Of a stretch of DNA of 64,000 nt, positions 63,576 to 64,000 are shown piece by piece; the stretch's first letter is position 1; each line of letters opens with the position of its first letter. The position numbers were made by a program, and so were the translations under genes. This stretch comes from Rhynchopus euleeides (Eukaryota > Euglenozoa > Diplonemea > Diplonemida > Diplonemidae), in contig OY723248.1 of NCBI GenBank assembly GCA_963210315.1, positions 698,727 through 762,726 on the forward strand, given 5' to 3'. The notes under the pieces were generated by a model. It saw nothing but the letters and a program-made list of their open reading frames with translations, had not been told where the DNA came from and searched no databases.

Positions 63576-64000
63576 TCATTCCCGGTGCTTTCCGTGGCGG
63601 CCTTCGACATCCTCCAAATCAGGAGCCTCGAATTCCTGCTGCGACTCGAGGTCCCGAATGTCCTTCGGGATCTTGATGCGCTTCCGGAACAGCTTCTTAT
63701 AGCGCCCTGCAACAGGAGCCTCCAGCATGTCGTCCTCTGACCCGAGGATGTACAGGTCTTCCCAGTGGGTCGGCACCCACAGTGTCTCTGTCGGATGGGC
63801 ACCGACAATGCGCTGCTCGACAATGATGCTGCTCATGTCGTACACGGTGGGTGGGCTGTCCAGGAGTTCGGCAACCGCTTCGCGCACACTGGTCTCTTCG
63901 TCGGCAACGGGGAGCTGGCTGGGGGAGGCTGAGACATCAGCGTCGCTGGGCGTAGGCTGGGCTGCGTCAGCAGGTGCTGCGTCCTCCGCAGCTGCAGTTG
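63576..64000 (-). CDS. Acidic protein of unknown function, C-terminal part, runs off window
   Basis: The frame is open from the window edge to the stop at 63576 (141 codons). The visible N-terminal part is Ala/Asp/Pro-rich and disordered (EDAAPADAAQPTPSDAD). A more ordered segment follows: REAVAELLDSPPTVYDMSS, then TLWVPTHWEDLYILGSEDDM, a basic patch KKLFRKRIKIPKDIRDLE, and an acidic end. I recognise no family. The composition is distinct from the low-complexity intergenic DNA and the orientation agrees with all other genes, so I take it as real coding sequence. Confidence 0.6.
   Translation of the reverse strand, partial: TAAAEDAAPADAAQPTPSDADVSASPSQLPVADEETSVREAVAELLDSPPTVYDMSSIIVEQRIVGAHPTETLWVPTHWEDLYILGSEDDMLEAPVAGRYKKLFRKRIKIPKDIRDLESQQEFEAPDLEDVEGRHGKHRE

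Overview
The window reads as nuclear DNA of a protist with strongly directional gene order. Every protein gene I can support, and both retrotransposons, lie on the minus strand across 64 kb. Where they occur, introns are short with GTATG/GTACG donors and CAG acceptors (43 to 289 nt), and several start codons sit just downstream of pyrimidine-rich tracts. One-way gene strings, plus retroelements with the tyrosine recombinase placed between gag and reverse transcriptase (the VIPER/TATE layout known from kinetoplastids), point to a euglenozoan, possibly a diplonemid. That placement is an inference. I see no spliced-leader gene, rRNA or convincing tRNA.

Layout in + coordinates, all genes read leftwards. 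1-332: edge of an Arg/Ser-rich protein. 2247-3997: RING-H2 protein in three exons. 5260-6018: ER thioredoxin/PDI-like protein in two exons. 7570-9252: WD40 protein. 9253-12615: duplications and inverted-repeat elements. 12616-13017: YbjQ/UPF0145-like protein. 14705-16414: secreted berberine-bridge-type FAD oxidase. 16827-20603: VIPER-like element 1, with an internal deletion. 20949-23095: SMYD-like SET/TPR protein carrying a frameshift. 23720-26481: M1 aminopeptidase in three exons. 28167-40039: VIPER-like element 2. 43001-47184: a three-exon gene joining a PH-like module, leucine-rich repeats and about eight membrane helices in one 1,284-residue protein. 52786-53763: NMN/nicotinate-nucleotide adenylyltransferase. 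54.2-60.9 kb: a cluster of palindromic and terminal-inverted-repeat elements. 63576-64000: C-terminal part of an unknown acidic protein.

The most unusual region is 28.2-40.0 kb. Element 2 has the A1-ORFs-B1-A2-B2 split direct repeats expected of this retroelement class. Between its RT stop codon and its B1 repeat sits a second 7.57 kb unit, itself delimited by split direct repeats (151 bp and 280 bp) but with no recognisable RT or recombinase. That inner unit carries a 50-bp satellite organised as a 250-bp five-unit higher-order repeat.

The host genes are mixed housekeeping and regulatory functions (ER redox folding, proteolysis, NAD synthesis, ubiquitin ligation, methylation, RNA processing). 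Their proximity suggests a polycistronic string, not a pathway operon. All exon structures were inferred by eye from reading-frame continuity and splice consensus.
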